This document shows, in pieces, positions 53,961 to 62,156 of a DNA stretch of 64,000 nt. The notes under the pieces are model-generated. The model was not told the DNA's origin. It saw only the letters and a program-made list of their open reading frames with translations, and made no database searches. The stretch's first letter is position 1. Each line of letters starts with the position of its first letter. Both the position numbers and the translations under genes were made by a program. This stretch comes from Pseudorhodoferax sp047601025 (lineage in GTDB: Bacteria; Pseudomonadota; Gammaproteobacteria; Burkholderiales; Burkholderiaceae_C): contig NZ_JASGJZ010000001.1 of NCBI RefSeq assembly GCF_047601025.1, positions 930,001 to 994,000 of the forward strand. Direction: 5' to 3'.

Positions 53961-54707
53961 CTACATGTACATGCCGCCGTTGACGTGCAGTTCCTGCCCC
54001 GTCACGTAGGCGGCCTCGGGCGAAGCCAGGTAGGCCACGGCATGCGCCACGTCGGACGGCTTGCCCAGGTGGCCCAGCGGAATCTGGCCCAGCAGCGCCT
54101 TGTGCTGCTCCTCCGAGAGCTTGCCCGTCATGTCGGTGGCGATGAAACCGGGCGCGACGCAGTTGACGGTGATGCCGCGCGCGCCCAGTTCGCGCGCCAG
54201 CGCGCGCGTCATGCCCGCCACGCCGGCCTTGGCCGCCGCGTAGTTGGCCTGGCCCGGGTTGCCGGAGGCGCCGACCACCGACGTGATGTTGACGATGCGG
54301 CCGTAGCGCTGCTTCATCATGCCGCGCATGACGGCGCGGCTCATGCGGAACACGGCCTTGAGGTTGGTGTCGAGCACCGCGTCCCAGTCCTCGTCCTTCA
54401 TGCGCATGGCCAGCGTGTCGCGCGTGATGCCGGCGTTGTTGACCAGCACGTGCAGGCCGCCGTGCTGCTGCACGATGGCATCCACCAGCGCTTCGGCGGC
54501 CTTGGCGTCGTTCACGTCCAGCACGCGGCCGCTGCAGCCGGGGTGGGCGGCCAGCGCCTCGCCGATGCAGGCTGCGCCGGCCTCGCTGGTAGCAGTGCCG
54601 ACGACCCGGTAGCCACGCTGCGCCAGTTCCTGCGCGATCGCTGCGCCGATGCCGCGCGAGGCGCCGGTCACCAGCGCGACCTGTTCCTGGATGGCGGGAT
54701 GGCTCAT
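53961..54707 (-). CDS. fabG: 3-oxoacyl-[ACP] reductase
   Basis: NADPH-dependent reduction of beta-ketoacyl-ACP. The 248-residue SDR has VALVTGASRGIGAAIAQEL, LVNNAGITRDTLAMRMKDED and IVNITSVVGASGNPGQANYA with the catalytic Ser and Tyr, followed by AAKAGV with the Lys. GFIATDMT and VTGQELHVNGGMYM close the chain. ATG 54707 overlaps the fabD stop by four bases. Length and order (fabH-fabD-fabG-acpP-fabF) are canonical. Confidence 0.97.
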   Translation of the reverse strand: MSHPAIQEQVALVTGASRGIGAAIAQELAQRGYRVVGTATSEAGAACIGEALAAHPGCSGRVLDVNDAKAAEALVDAIVQQHGGLHVLVNNAGITRDTLAMRMKDEDWDAVLDTNLKAVFRMSRAVMRGMMKQRYGRIVNITSVVGASGNPGQANYAAAKAGVAGMTRALARELGARGITVNCVAPGFIATDMTGKLSEEQHKALLGQIPLGHLGKPSDVAHAVAYLASPEAAYVTGQELHVNGGMYM

Positions 54708-55666
54708 GCCGCGGCTCCTTCCAGCTGGGCCCTCGACTGGGCCAGCGTCGCGGGATCGTAGACGGCGCCCGACGCCAGTTCCGGATCGATGCGCTTGACC
54801 ATGCCGGCCAGCACCTTGCCAGGGCCGCACTCCAGCAGGGTCGCCACGCCGCGCGCCTTGATGGCGCGCACGCACTCGACCCAGCGCACCGGCCCGAAAG
54901 CCTGGCGGTACAGCGCGTCGCGGATGGCATCGGCGTCCTGCTGCACGGCCACGTCGATGTTGTTGACGACCGGAATCTGCGGCGTGCCGAACGCGAGGCC
55001 CGCCAGGCGCTCGCGCAGCCGCTCGGCCGCCGGCCGCATCAAGCTGGAATGGAACGGCGCGGACACCGGCAGCGGCAGCGCACGCTTGGCGCCCTTGGCC
55101 TTCAGCAGCGCACAGGCCTGCTCGACCGCCAGCTTGCTGCCGGCGATCACGGTCTGGGCCGGGTCGTTGAAGTTCACCGCCTCGACGACCTCGCCGGCCT
55201 GGTTCAGCGCCGCCTGGGCCTCGGCGCAGCCGGCCGCGACCTGCGCGCTGTCCATGCCCAGGATCGCGGCCATGGCGCCGGCCCCCACGGGCACGGCCTC
55301 CTGCATGGCCTGGGCGCGGAAGCGCACCAGCGGCGCGGCCTGCGCCAGCGTCAGCACGCCGGAGGCGACCAGCGCCGAGTACTCGCCCAGCGAATGGCCG
55401 GCGACGACGGCCGGCGCGAGGCCGGTCTCGGCCATCCAGGCGCGGTAGGCGGCCACGCCGGCGACCAGCATCACCGGCTGCGTGTTGGTGGTCAGCGCGA
55501 GCGCCTCCTTGGGGCCTTCGCGGATCAGCCTGGCGACATCCTCGCCCAGCGCATCGGATGCTTCGGCCAGTGTCTGGGCCACGGCGGCATGGCCTCCCCA
55601 GCCATCGAGCATGCCGACGGCCTGCGAGCCCTGGCCCGGAAAAACGAATGCGAACGGTGTGGTCAT
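54704..55666 (-). CDS. fabD: Malonyl-CoA:ACP transacylase
   Basis: Loads malonyl groups from CoA to ACP. The 320-residue protein has FAFVFPGQGSQAVGML at the N-terminus and the catalytic serine in VVAGHSLGEYSALVASG near residue 90. VRFRAQAMQEAVP holds the conserved arginine, and LPVSAPFHSSLM the catalytic-histidine region. ATG 55666 has normal family length. It lies 52 bases after fabH and overlaps fabG. Confidence 0.97.
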   Translation of the reverse strand: MTTPFAFVFPGQGSQAVGMLDGWGGHAAVAQTLAEASDALGEDVARLIREGPKEALALTTNTQPVMLVAGVAAYRAWMAETGLAPAVVAGHSLGEYSALVASGVLTLAQAAPLVRFRAQAMQEAVPVGAGAMAAILGMDSAQVAAGCAEAQAALNQAGEVVEAVNFNDPAQTVIAGSKLAVEQACALLKAKGAKRALPLPVSAPFHSSLMRPAAERLRERLAGLAFGTPQIPVVNNIDVAVQQDADAIRDALYRQAFGPVRWVECVRAIKARGVATLLECGPGKVLAGMVKRIDPELASGAVYDPATLAQSRAQLEGAAA

Positions 55667-55718
55667 GGCTTGTAGGGCGCCCGGGCCATGGCGACCCGGT
55701 CGGCGCGCCGCGGTCTCC

Positions 55719-56696
55719 TCAAAAATTCAGCAGGACGGCGCCCCAGGTGAAGCCGCCGCCGACGCCTTCGAGCAGCAGCAGGTCCCCCTTGCGCACCTTG
55801 CCGCTGCGCACGCCGTGGTCCAGCGCCAGCGGGATCGAGGCGGCCGAGGTGTTGCCGTGCTGGGCGACCGTGACGACCACCTTGTCCATCGGCAGCCTCA
55901 GCCGCTTGGCCGCGCTCTGCATGATGCGGATGTTGGCCTGGTGCGGGATCAGCCAGTCGATCTCCTCCGGCGCCTTGCCGGCCTTGGCCAGCGTGGCGCG
56001 GGCGGCGTCTTCCAGCACGCCCACGGCCAGCTTGAACACGGCCTGGCCGTCCATCTTCAGCAGCGGATCGCCCAGCACCCGGCCGCCCGACACGTTGCCC
56101 GGCACGCACAGGATGCCGACATGCCTGCCGTCGGCATGCAGGTCGCTCGCCAGCAGGCCGGGCGTGTCGGACGCTTCCAGCACCACGGCGCCGGCACCGT
56201 CGCCGAACAGCACGCAGGTCGTGCGGTCGTTGAAATCGAGGATGCGCGAGAACACCTCGGCGCCGACCACCAGCGCCCGCGTCGCGGTGCCGGCGCGGAT
56301 CATCGCGTCGGCCACCGTCAGCGCATAGACGAAGCCGCTGCACACGGCCTGGATGTCGAACGCCGGGCAGCCGGCGATGCCGAGCTTGTGCTGCAGGATG
56401 CAGGCGGCCGAAGGAAAGACCATGTCCGGCGTGGACGTGGCCATGATGATCAGGTCGATCTGCTGCGGCTCGACGCCTGCGGCCTGCATCGCGGCCTGCG
56501 CGGCCGGCAGGGCCAGGTCGCTGCTGGTCACGTCGGGCGCCGCGAAGTGGCGCGCCTCGATGCCGGTGCGCGCGACGATCCACTCGTCGGAGGTCTCGAC
56601 ACCGCGGCCGGCGAGTTCGGCGACCAGATCGGCGTTGCTGAGCCGGCGCGGCGGCAGGTAGCTGCCGGTCCCCGAGATGCGTGAATAGGTGGGCAT
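55719..56696 (-). CDS. fabH: 3-oxoacyl-[ACP] synthase III
   Basis: Initiates fatty-acid synthesis by condensing acetyl-CoA with malonyl-ACP. The 325-residue protein starts MPTYSRISGTGSYLPPRRLS. It has the catalytic cysteine in FDIQAVCSGFVYAL near residue 113, then FGDGAGAVVL, and the His and Asn of the triad in LIPHQANIRIM and AQHGNTSAAS. The frame extends upstream into plsX territory; ATG 56696, seven bases after the plsX stop, matches the family start. Confidence 0.97.
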   Translation of the reverse strand: MPTYSRISGTGSYLPPRRLSNADLVAELAGRGVETSDEWIVARTGIEARHFAAPDVTSSDLALPAAQAAMQAAGVEPQQIDLIIMATSTPDMVFPSAACILQHKLGIAGCPAFDIQAVCSGFVYALTVADAMIRAGTATRALVVGAEVFSRILDFNDRTTCVLFGDGAGAVVLEASDTPGLLASDLHADGRHVGILCVPGNVSGGRVLGDPLLKMDGQAVFKLAVGVLEDAARATLAKAGKAPEEIDWLIPHQANIRIMQSAAKRLRLPMDKVVVTVAQHGNTSAASIPLALDHGVRSGKVRKGDLLLLEGVGGGFTWGAVLLNF

Positions 56697-56703
56697 GATG
56701 ATG

Positions 56704-57753
56704 TCAGTGGGCTGCCAGCTCGGCCGGCGCCTCGGCCCCGGCCGCCACGGCCTGCTGGGGCATGGTCTTGGCGATGCGCGCCTGCACCCGGTCCAGCAGC
56801 TTGTTGCGCGCCGCATCATACCCGCGGCCCAGCGCCTGCTCGAACGCGAACGCATCGGCCGAGCCATGGCTCTTGAACACCAGCCCCCTGAGGCCCAGCA
56901 GCGCCGCCCCGTTGTAGCGGCGATGGTCCAGCCGGCTCTTGAGGGCCTGCAGCACCGGATAGGCCAGCAGGCCAGCGAGCCTGGTCCAGAGGCTGCGCGA
57001 GAACTCGGCCTTCATGAAGCCGCCGATCATCGAGGCCACGCCCTCGCTGCTCTTGAGCGCGACGTTGCCGACGAAGCCGTCGCAGACCACAAGGTCGGTC
57101 GTGCCCTTGTAGATGTCGTTGCCCTCCACGTTGCCATGGAAGTTCAGGTGCCCGGCCGCGTGCGCGGCCTGCAGCAGTTCGCCGGCCCGCTTGATGACCT
57201 CGCTGCCCTTGATGGCCTCCTCGCCGATGTTCAGCAGGCCGACCGTGGGCTCGTCATGCCCCTTGAGCACCGAGACCAGGGCCGCGCCCATCAGGCCGAA
57301 CTGCAGCAGGTGCTCGGCCGTGCAATCGACGTTGGCCCCCAGGTCCAGCACCGTGGTGGCGCCGCCGCGGGCGTTCGGCAGCTGGGTGGCGATGGCCGGC
57401 CGGTCGATGCCGGGCACGGTCTTGAGCAGGTAGCGGGCGATGGCCATCAGCGCGCCGGTGTTGCCGGCGGACACGGCCACGTCGGCCTTGCCGTCCTTGA
57501 CCTGGGCAATGGCCACACGCATCGAGGAGTCGCGCTTCTTGCGCAGCGCCACTTCGACCGGGTCGTCCATGCCGACGACCTCGGTGGCGGCAACGCTCTG
57601 CGCACGCGGATGGGAGAAGCCTTTGAGCGCCTCTGGCAGGCCGACCAGCAGCAAGCGGGCATCGGCGTGCGCCTCGAGGAACGCGCGGCAGGCCGGCAAC
57701 GTCACGCCGGGACCGTGGTCCCCCCCCATGCAGTCGACAGCGACGGTGATCAT
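56704..57753 (-). CDS. plsX: Phosphate acyltransferase
   Basis: Makes acyl-phosphate from acyl-ACP for phospholipid synthesis, linking fatty-acid and membrane-lipid pathways. The 349-residue protein starts MITVAVDCMGGDHGPGV and has VSAGNTGALMAIAR, DLGANVDCTAEHL, LLNIGEEAIKGSEVIK, FHGNVEGNDIYKG and VCDGFVGNVALK, all family blocks. The C-terminal 15 residues are Ala-rich. It follows rpmF with a hairpin terminator or attenuator between, and is seven bases ahead of fabH. Confidence 0.97.
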   Translation of the reverse strand: MITVAVDCMGGDHGPGVTLPACRAFLEAHADARLLLVGLPEALKGFSHPRAQSVAATEVVGMDDPVEVALRKKRDSSMRVAIAQVKDGKADVAVSAGNTGALMAIARYLLKTVPGIDRPAIATQLPNARGGATTVLDLGANVDCTAEHLLQFGLMGAALVSVLKGHDEPTVGLLNIGEEAIKGSEVIKRAGELLQAAHAAGHLNFHGNVEGNDIYKGTTDLVVCDGFVGNVALKSSEGVASMIGGFMKAEFSRSLWTRLAGLLAYPVLQALKSRLDHRRYNGAALLGLRGLVFKSHGSADAFAFEQALGRGYDAARNKLLDRVQARIAKTMPQQAVAAGAEAPAELAAH

Positions 57754-57818
57754 GGCGTCAACTGTACGCCCGCGATCCGGACGATTGCATCGCGGACGAA
57801 TGAAGAAACGGCCACCAA

Positions 57819-57857
57819 GACAAAGGCCCGTCGCTACGGAAGGTAGCCACGGGCCTT
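57819..57857 (-). terminator. Hairpin terminator/attenuator between rpmF and plsX
   Basis: On the minus strand AAGGCCCGT pairs with ACGGGCCTT (57823-57857), with an inner GCTAC/GTAGC stem, and is followed by TTTGTCTT. It starts 14 bases after the rpmF stop. It probably trims the abundant ribosomal-protein message while letting part of the transcription continue into plsX and the fab genes. Confidence 0.65.
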
Positions 57858-57870
57858 GCAGGCGAAACGA

Positions 57871-58053
57871 TCAGGCTTCGGACTTGTTCTTGAGCACCTG
57901 GCGGCCACGGTAGAAGCCGTTGGGGCTGATGTGGTGGCGCAGGTGGGTTTCGCCGGTGGTGGGTTCCACGGCGATGCCGGGCACGCTCAGCGCGTTGTGC
58001 GAGCGGTGCATGCCGCGCTTGGACGGCGACTTCTTGTTCTGCTGGACTGCCAT
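57871..58053 (-). CDS. rpmF: 50S ribosomal protein L32
   Basis: A 60-residue basic ribosomal protein: MAVQQNKKSPSKRGMHRSHN at the N-terminus and HHISPNGFYRGRQVLK near the end. It is of the type lacking the four zinc cysteines. GGAG lies upstream of the ATG. The preceding 180 bases hold two small hairpins (GGGG/CCCC near 58090 and GTACC/GGTAC near 58115-58135) and no gene, so a structured leader is possible. The yceD-rpmF-plsX order is conserved. Confidence 0.97.
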   Translation of the reverse strand: MAVQQNKKSPSKRGMHRSHNALSVPGIAVEPTTGETHLRHHISPNGFYRGRQVLKNKSEA

Positions 58054-58234
58054 GGTCGGCTCCTGGACGAATGAATGAGGATTGCGGGGACCGCAACCCC
58101 GATTTCTCCATGCGTACCGGGTACGACCTGGTACGTAGAGCGCGGGTCACGATCTGGCCGAAGCATGCACCATCACAGGCGCACGCGGCACGCGAAGCCC
58201 ATGATTATAGCCCGCCGCCGGGCAAAGAGGAAAG

Positions 58235-58777
58235 CTAGGTCTTGCGCCCGAGGCCGGCCAGCGCGCCGAAAGGGTTGGGCTTGTCGGCCTGGGCCTGCTC
58301 GAAGCCGGGATCGGCGTGCTGCAGGGGCACGGGTGCCGGGCAGACCGCGTGGCGCGGCACCAGCGGCAGCGCCATCAGCAGTTCGTCCTCGACCAGCGCC
58401 TGCAGGTCGAACGCGGGGTCCAGCGCCAGTACGTCCTCCTCGGCCTCCTCGTCCTCGGCGGCGGCCTGGGCCTCGTCGGCGACGAAGCGGAACCAGCGGT
58501 CGACGGCCAGCGTCTCGTCCACCGGCTCCAGGCAGCGCTGGCAGGTCAGCGGCACCTCGGCCTCGGCCTGCAGGTGCAGCCAGACCTGCGGCGCGTGGCC
58601 GGGGGGCTTGCGCAACTCGCCGTGCGCCTGCCAGCGCACCGGGCGGTCGGCACCTCGGCCGCCGGCCTCTTCGAACAGTCGCGGATAGTCGGACAGCCGG
58701 TCTTCCTCGCTGCGTTCGCCGCCGCTCTGGGCGAAGGCCTTGACGTCCAGGCGGTACCCCTTCTTCTGCGCGTTCAT
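58235..58777 (-). CDS. yceD: YceD/DUF177 family protein (23S rRNA accumulation)
   Basis: A 180-residue acidic protein of the DUF177 family. It has LTCQRCLEPVDETLAVD (Cys-x2-Cys) near residues 77-93, an acidic stretch EDEEAEEDVLALDP, and the C-terminal DKPNPFGALAGL motif. In E. coli YceD is required for normal 23S rRNA accumulation; the molecular role is not settled. ATG 58777 starts MNAQKKGYRLDVKAF. It is divergent from maf by 26 bases and upstream of rpmF. Confidence 0.9.
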   Translation of the reverse strand: MNAQKKGYRLDVKAFAQSGGERSEEDRLSDYPRLFEEAGGRGADRPVRWQAHGELRKPPGHAPQVWLHLQAEAEVPLTCQRCLEPVDETLAVDRWFRFVADEAQAAAEDEEAEEDVLALDPAFDLQALVEDELLMALPLVPRHAVCPAPVPLQHADPGFEQAQADKPNPFGALAGLGRKT

Positions 58778-58803
58778 GCGGGGCAGTGTAAGAGAATCAC
58801 CGG

Positions 58804-59382
58804 ATGCCACGACTGATCCTGGGCTCCACCTCGCGCTACCGCCGCGAGCTGCTGGCCCGCCTGCGCATCCCCTTCGACGTGGTCGCCCCCGAGGTCGACG
58901 AAACCCCGCTGCCGGGCGAGGCGCCTGACGCGCTGGCGCGCCGGCTGGCACTGGCCAAGGCGCATGCGGTCGCGGCGCGGCATCCGGACGCGGTGGTGAT
59001 CGGCTCCGACCAGGTGGCCGACCTGGAGGGACAGTCCCTCGGCAAGCCGGGCGACCATGCGCGCGCCACCGCCCAGCTGCGCGCGATGCGCGGCCGCACC
59101 GTGATGTTCCAGACCGCGCTGGCCGTGGTGCACCGGGCCAGCGGCTTTGCCGACAGCGCGCTGGTGCCGGTTCGGGTGCGCTTCCGCGCACTGGACGACG
59201 CCGAGATCGAGGCCTACCTGCAGGCCGAGCAGCCGTACGACTGCGCCGGCAGCGCCAAGAGTGAGGGCCTGGGCATCGCCTTGCTGGACGCCATCACCAG
59301 CGACGACCCGACCGCGCTGGTCGGCCTGCCGCTGATCGCGACCTGCCGGCTGCTGCGTGCGGCCGGCCTGCGCCTGCTGTGA
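58804..59382 (+). CDS. Maf/YceF-type nucleotide pyrophosphatase
   Basis: A 192-residue Maf-like house-cleaning pyrophosphatase. It shows LILGSTSRYRRELLARLRIP with the phosphate-loop SxSxxR, PEVDET, AKAHAV, VVIGSDQVADLEG, and GKPGDHARATAQL. The S-x-S-x-x-R and SDQVA pattern and lack of C-terminal extension resemble YceF, which hydrolyses 7-methyl-GTP in E. coli; the exact substrate here is inferred. It is divergent from yceD. The stop overlaps the start of the downstream methylase gene in GTGA. Confidence 0.9.
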   Translation: MPRLILGSTSRYRRELLARLRIPFDVVAPEVDETPLPGEAPDALARRLALAKAHAVAARHPDAVVIGSDQVADLEGQSLGKPGDHARATAQLRAMRGRTVMFQTALAVVHRASGFADSALVPVRVRFRALDDAEIEAYLQAEQPYDCAGSAKSEGLGIALLDAITSDDPTALVGLPLIATCRLLRAAGLRLL

Positions 59383-60131
59383 ACGGCCGCCTCTACCTGG
59401 TGCCGGCGCCGCTGGACTTCGGCTGCGCCGTGCCGGCGCCGCTGGAGCAGGCGCTGCCGCTGGCCACGCTGCAGGTGGCGGCCCGCCTGTCGCACTGGAT
59501 CTGCGAGAACGCCAAGAGCACGCGCGCCTACCTCAAGCGCATCGACGCCGTGGTGCCGCTGGCCACGCCGCTGCAGCAGCAGGTGCTGACCGAACTGCCG
59601 CGCGAAGTGCACAAGAAAGGCGACCACGGACCGGGCTTCGACGCCGCCCCGCTGCTGGCCGCCGCGCTGCAAGGGCAGGACGTCGGCCTGGTCAGCGAGG
59701 CCGGCATGCCGGCCGTGGCCGACCCGGGCAGCTCCGTGGTCCGCGCGGCCCATGCGCTGGAGGTGGCCGTGGTGCCGCTGGTGGGCCCCAGCGCGCTGCT
59801 GCTGGCGCTGGCGGCCAGCGGGCTGAACGGCCAGAACTTCGCCTTCGTGGGTTACCTGCCGCAGGATGCGCAGGAACGGGTGCAGCGCATCCGGCAGCTG
59901 GAAGCGCTGGCGCTGAAGACCGGCCAGACCCAGTTGTGCATCGAGACGCCCTACCGCGGCGAGGCGCTGCGCCGCGCACTGGTGCAGACGCTGCAGCACA
60001 ACACGCGGCTGGCGATCGCCAGCGGGCTGACGCTGCAGGACGCGCAGATCGCCAGCCGCACGGTCAAGGCCTGGCGCCAGCACCCCGAGCCGCTGCCGGA
60101 CGCGCCGGCCGTGTTCGCGCTCGGCCGCTGA
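59379..60131 (+). CDS. Tetrapyrrole-methylase-family SAM-dependent methyltransferase (RsmI-like)
   Basis: A 250-residue protein of the RsmI-like superfamily. It has LYLVPAPLDFG at the start, ICENAKSTRAYLKRI where RsmI has its CEDTR motif, VGLVSEAGMPAVADPGS as the SAM-binding loop, and VPLVGPSALLLALAASGLNG. RsmI methylates 16S rRNA C1402, but the sequence here departs from true RsmI, so the substrate is open. The GTG start overlaps the maf stop. Its TGA stop abuts the convergent sppA stop, together spelling TGATCA. The gene is a standard neighbour of maf and sppA in related genomes. Confidence 0.85.
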   Translation: MNGRLYLVPAPLDFGCAVPAPLEQALPLATLQVAARLSHWICENAKSTRAYLKRIDAVVPLATPLQQQVLTELPREVHKKGDHGPGFDAAPLLAAALQGQDVGLVSEAGMPAVADPGSSVVRAAHALEVAVVPLVGPSALLLALAASGLNGQNFAFVGYLPQDAQERVQRIRQLEALALKTGQTQLCIETPYRGEALRRALVQTLQHNTRLAIASGLTLQDAQIASRTVKAWRQHPEPLPDAPAVFALGR

Positions 60132-61094
60132 TCAGCGCAGCGCCGGCGCCGCGCGCAGCGCGCGCACCGCCCCCTCGCCGAACGCCGCGCCGAAGCGCTT
60201 GGCCAGCCGCTCGGCCACGTTCTCGCGCTGCGTGTAGTCGACGATGTCCTCGGCCTTGACCACGTCGCGCGCCACGTAGTCCAGGCTGCCGAGCTGGTCC
60301 GCCAGCCCCATCTGCACGGCCTGCTCGCCGGTCCAGAACAGGCCGCTGAAGGTCTCGGGGGTTTCCTTCAGGCGGTCGCCCCGCCCCTTCTTGACGACGC
60401 CGATGAACTGCCGGTGGATGGTGTCGAGCATGGCCTGGGCCTGGGCGCGCTGGGCTTCGCTCATCGGGCTGAACGGGTCCAGGAAGCCCTTGTTCTCGCC
60501 CGCCGTCAGCAGCCGGCGCTCCACGCCCAGCTTGTCCATCAGGCCGGTGAAGCCGAAGCCGTCCATCAGCACGCCGATGCTGCCGACGATGCTGGCCTTG
60601 TCGACGAAGATCTGGTCCGCGCCGACCGCGATGTAGTAGGCCGCCGAGGCGCAGGTTTCCTCGACCACGGCGTAGACCGGCTTGTTGTGCTTGGCCTTCA
60701 GGCGCAGGATTTCGTCGTTGACGATGCCGGCCTGCACCGGGCTGCCGCCCGGCGAGTTGATCACCAGCACCACGGCCCGGGCGCCCTCGTCCTCGAAGGC
60801 GCTGCGCATGGCCGAGACGATGGATTCGGCGCTGGCGTCGGCGCCTGCGGCGATCTCGCCCTTGACCTCGACCATGGCCGTGTGCGCGGTGCTGGTGCTC
60901 GGCGAAGGCGCGGCGCGCAGCAGCGCCAGCCAGGCCAGCGCGACGAAGAAGCCCAGCCAGGCCAGCCGCGTGAAGATCTTCCAGCGCCGGGCGGCGCGCT
61001 GCTCCTTCAGCGAGGCGAAGGCCAGCCGCTCCAGCAGGCTGCGCTCCCACTGCGGGTCGGACGGCGCGCGGCCGGGGGTTTGCGGTTCGGTCAT
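60132..61094 (-). CDS. S49 family peptidase (signal peptide peptidase A-like, short form)
   Basis: A 320-residue membrane-anchored protease. A cytoplasmic N-terminus (about 45 residues) precedes one hydrophobic helix (about 50-66). The ClpP-like domain has VVLVINSPGGSPVQAG, EETCASAAYYIAVGADQI with the catalytic serine, and IVGSIGVLMDGFG. It is the single-domain (about 300 aa) SppA form, not the tandem E. coli type; the catalytic lysine should lie near the region after the serine, but I cannot place it with certainty. It probably degrades cleaved signal peptides. It follows the Rieske gene by seven bases. Confidence 0.88.
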   Translation of the reverse strand: MTEPQTPGRAPSDPQWERSLLERLAFASLKEQRAARRWKIFTRLAWLGFFVALAWLALLRAAPSPSTSTAHTAMVEVKGEIAAGADASAESIVSAMRSAFEDEGARAVVLVINSPGGSPVQAGIVNDEILRLKAKHNKPVYAVVEETCASAAYYIAVGADQIFVDKASIVGSIGVLMDGFGFTGLMDKLGVERRLLTAGENKGFLDPFSPMSEAQRAQAQAMLDTIHRQFIGVVKKGRGDRLKETPETFSGLFWTGEQAVQMGLADQLGSLDYVARDVVKAEDIVDYTQRENVAERLAKRFGAAFGEGAVRALRAAPALR

Positions 61095-61101
61095 GGCGGC
61101 A

Positions 61102-61464
61102 CTAGAAGAAAACGGGTTGCAACTGGGAGTGAGTATGCCAATGCACCACGCCGTCACGCTCCGACAGCGCGATGCGGACGAGTCCGCCGCGGCACGGGCC
61201 GCCCACGCAGCCGCCGCTGGCCGGATCGTAGGCCGCGCCATGGGTGGCGCACAGCAGCCACCGGCCGCTGTCGTCGAAGAAGCGGTTGGGCTGGTAGTCC
61301 ATCTCCATGGCGACGTGGGTGCAGCGGTTCAGGTAGGCATGGGCCTGGCCCTGGTGGCGGATCGCGAACGCGCGGCAGGTCTGGCCGTGGTAGAGGACGT
61401 CGAACGGCACGGCCTCGCCGCCGTCGACGAGATCGCGCGAATGGCACAGGGCGATGGCGTCCAT
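61102..61464 (-). CDS. Rieske [2Fe-2S] ferredoxin-like protein
   Basis: A 120-residue single-domain Rieske protein. The 2Fe-2S ligands are visible as Cys-x-His in NRCTHVAMEMD and Cys-x2-His in LLCATHGAAYDPASG, with the expected spacing of about 20. No membrane anchor or catalytic domain is present, so it is a soluble electron carrier or regulatory Rieske protein of unknown partner. It sits between an HAD phosphatase gene and sppA, the usual arrangement in Burkholderiales. Confidence 0.9.
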   Translation of the reverse strand: MDAIALCHSRDLVDGGEAVPFDVLYHGQTCRAFAIRHQGQAHAYLNRCTHVAMEMDYQPNRFFDDSGRWLLCATHGAAYDPASGGCVGGPCRGGLVRIALSERDGVVHWHTHSQLQPVFF

Positions 61465-61483
61465 GGCCTGACGCTGGCGGGCT

Positions 61484-62146
61484 TCAGGGCCGCGGCGCGA
61501 GCAGCCAGTCGTGCAGTTCGCGGACCGACTGGGCGACGAACAGCGGCCGCAACGCCGCGAAGTCTTCGTGCGGATGGGCGCCGTAGCCCACGCCGACGCC
61601 GGCGCAGCCGGCGTTCAGCGCCATCTGCAGGTCGTGCGTGGTGTCGCCGACCATCAGCACGCGCTCGGGCGGCACGTCGAACTCGCGCATCAGTTCCTGC
61701 AGCATGCGCGGATGCGGCTTGCCGGCGGTCTCGTCGGCCGTGCGCGAGCCGTCGAAGATGCCTTGCAGCTCCACCGTGCGCAGCGCCTCGTCCAGCCCGC
61801 GGCGCGACTTGCCGGTGGCCACGGCCAGCAGGATCTGGCGCGCCTTGAGCGCCTCCAGCAGTTCTGGCACGCCGGGGAACAACACGATGTCGTTCTGGTG
61901 CCGCATGTAATGCAGGCGGTAGCGCGCGCCGAGTTCGGGATAGCGCTCGGGCGGCACGTCCGGCGCGGCGTGGGCCAGGGCCTGCGGCAGGGCCATGCCG
62001 ATCACGAAGGCGGCCGCGGCGTCCGTCGGCACGGTCCCGCCCACGTCGCGCACCGCCTGCTGGATGCAGCGCGTGATGATGGCCGTGGAGTCGAACAGCG
62101 TGCCGTCCCAGTCGAAGGCGATCAGGTCGAAGCGTCGGGCGTGCAT
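61484..62146 (-). CDS. HAD-family phosphatase (phosphoglycolate phosphatase-like)
   Basis: A 220-residue HAD hydrolase. It has motif I FDWDGTLFDSTAII with the nucleophile and acid aspartates near residues 9-13. A helical cap follows, then motif II VATGKSRRG, motif III lysine in ETAGKPHPRM, and motif IV VLMVGDTTHDLQMALNAG. It resembles Gph-type phosphatases but the substrate is not fixed; this gene is the conserved neighbour of rluC. ATG 62146 is chosen over the longer frame. It starts ten bases after the rluC stop. Confidence 0.9.
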   Translation of the reverse strand: MHARRFDLIAFDWDGTLFDSTAIITRCIQQAVRDVGGTVPTDAAAAFVIGMALPQALAHAAPDVPPERYPELGARYRLHYMRHQNDIVLFPGVPELLEALKARQILLAVATGKSRRGLDEALRTVELQGIFDGSRTADETAGKPHPRMLQELMREFDVPPERVLMVGDTTHDLQMALNAGCAGVGVGYGAHPHEDFAALRPLFVAQSVRELHDWLLAPRP

Positions 62147-62156
62147 CGGGCGATTG

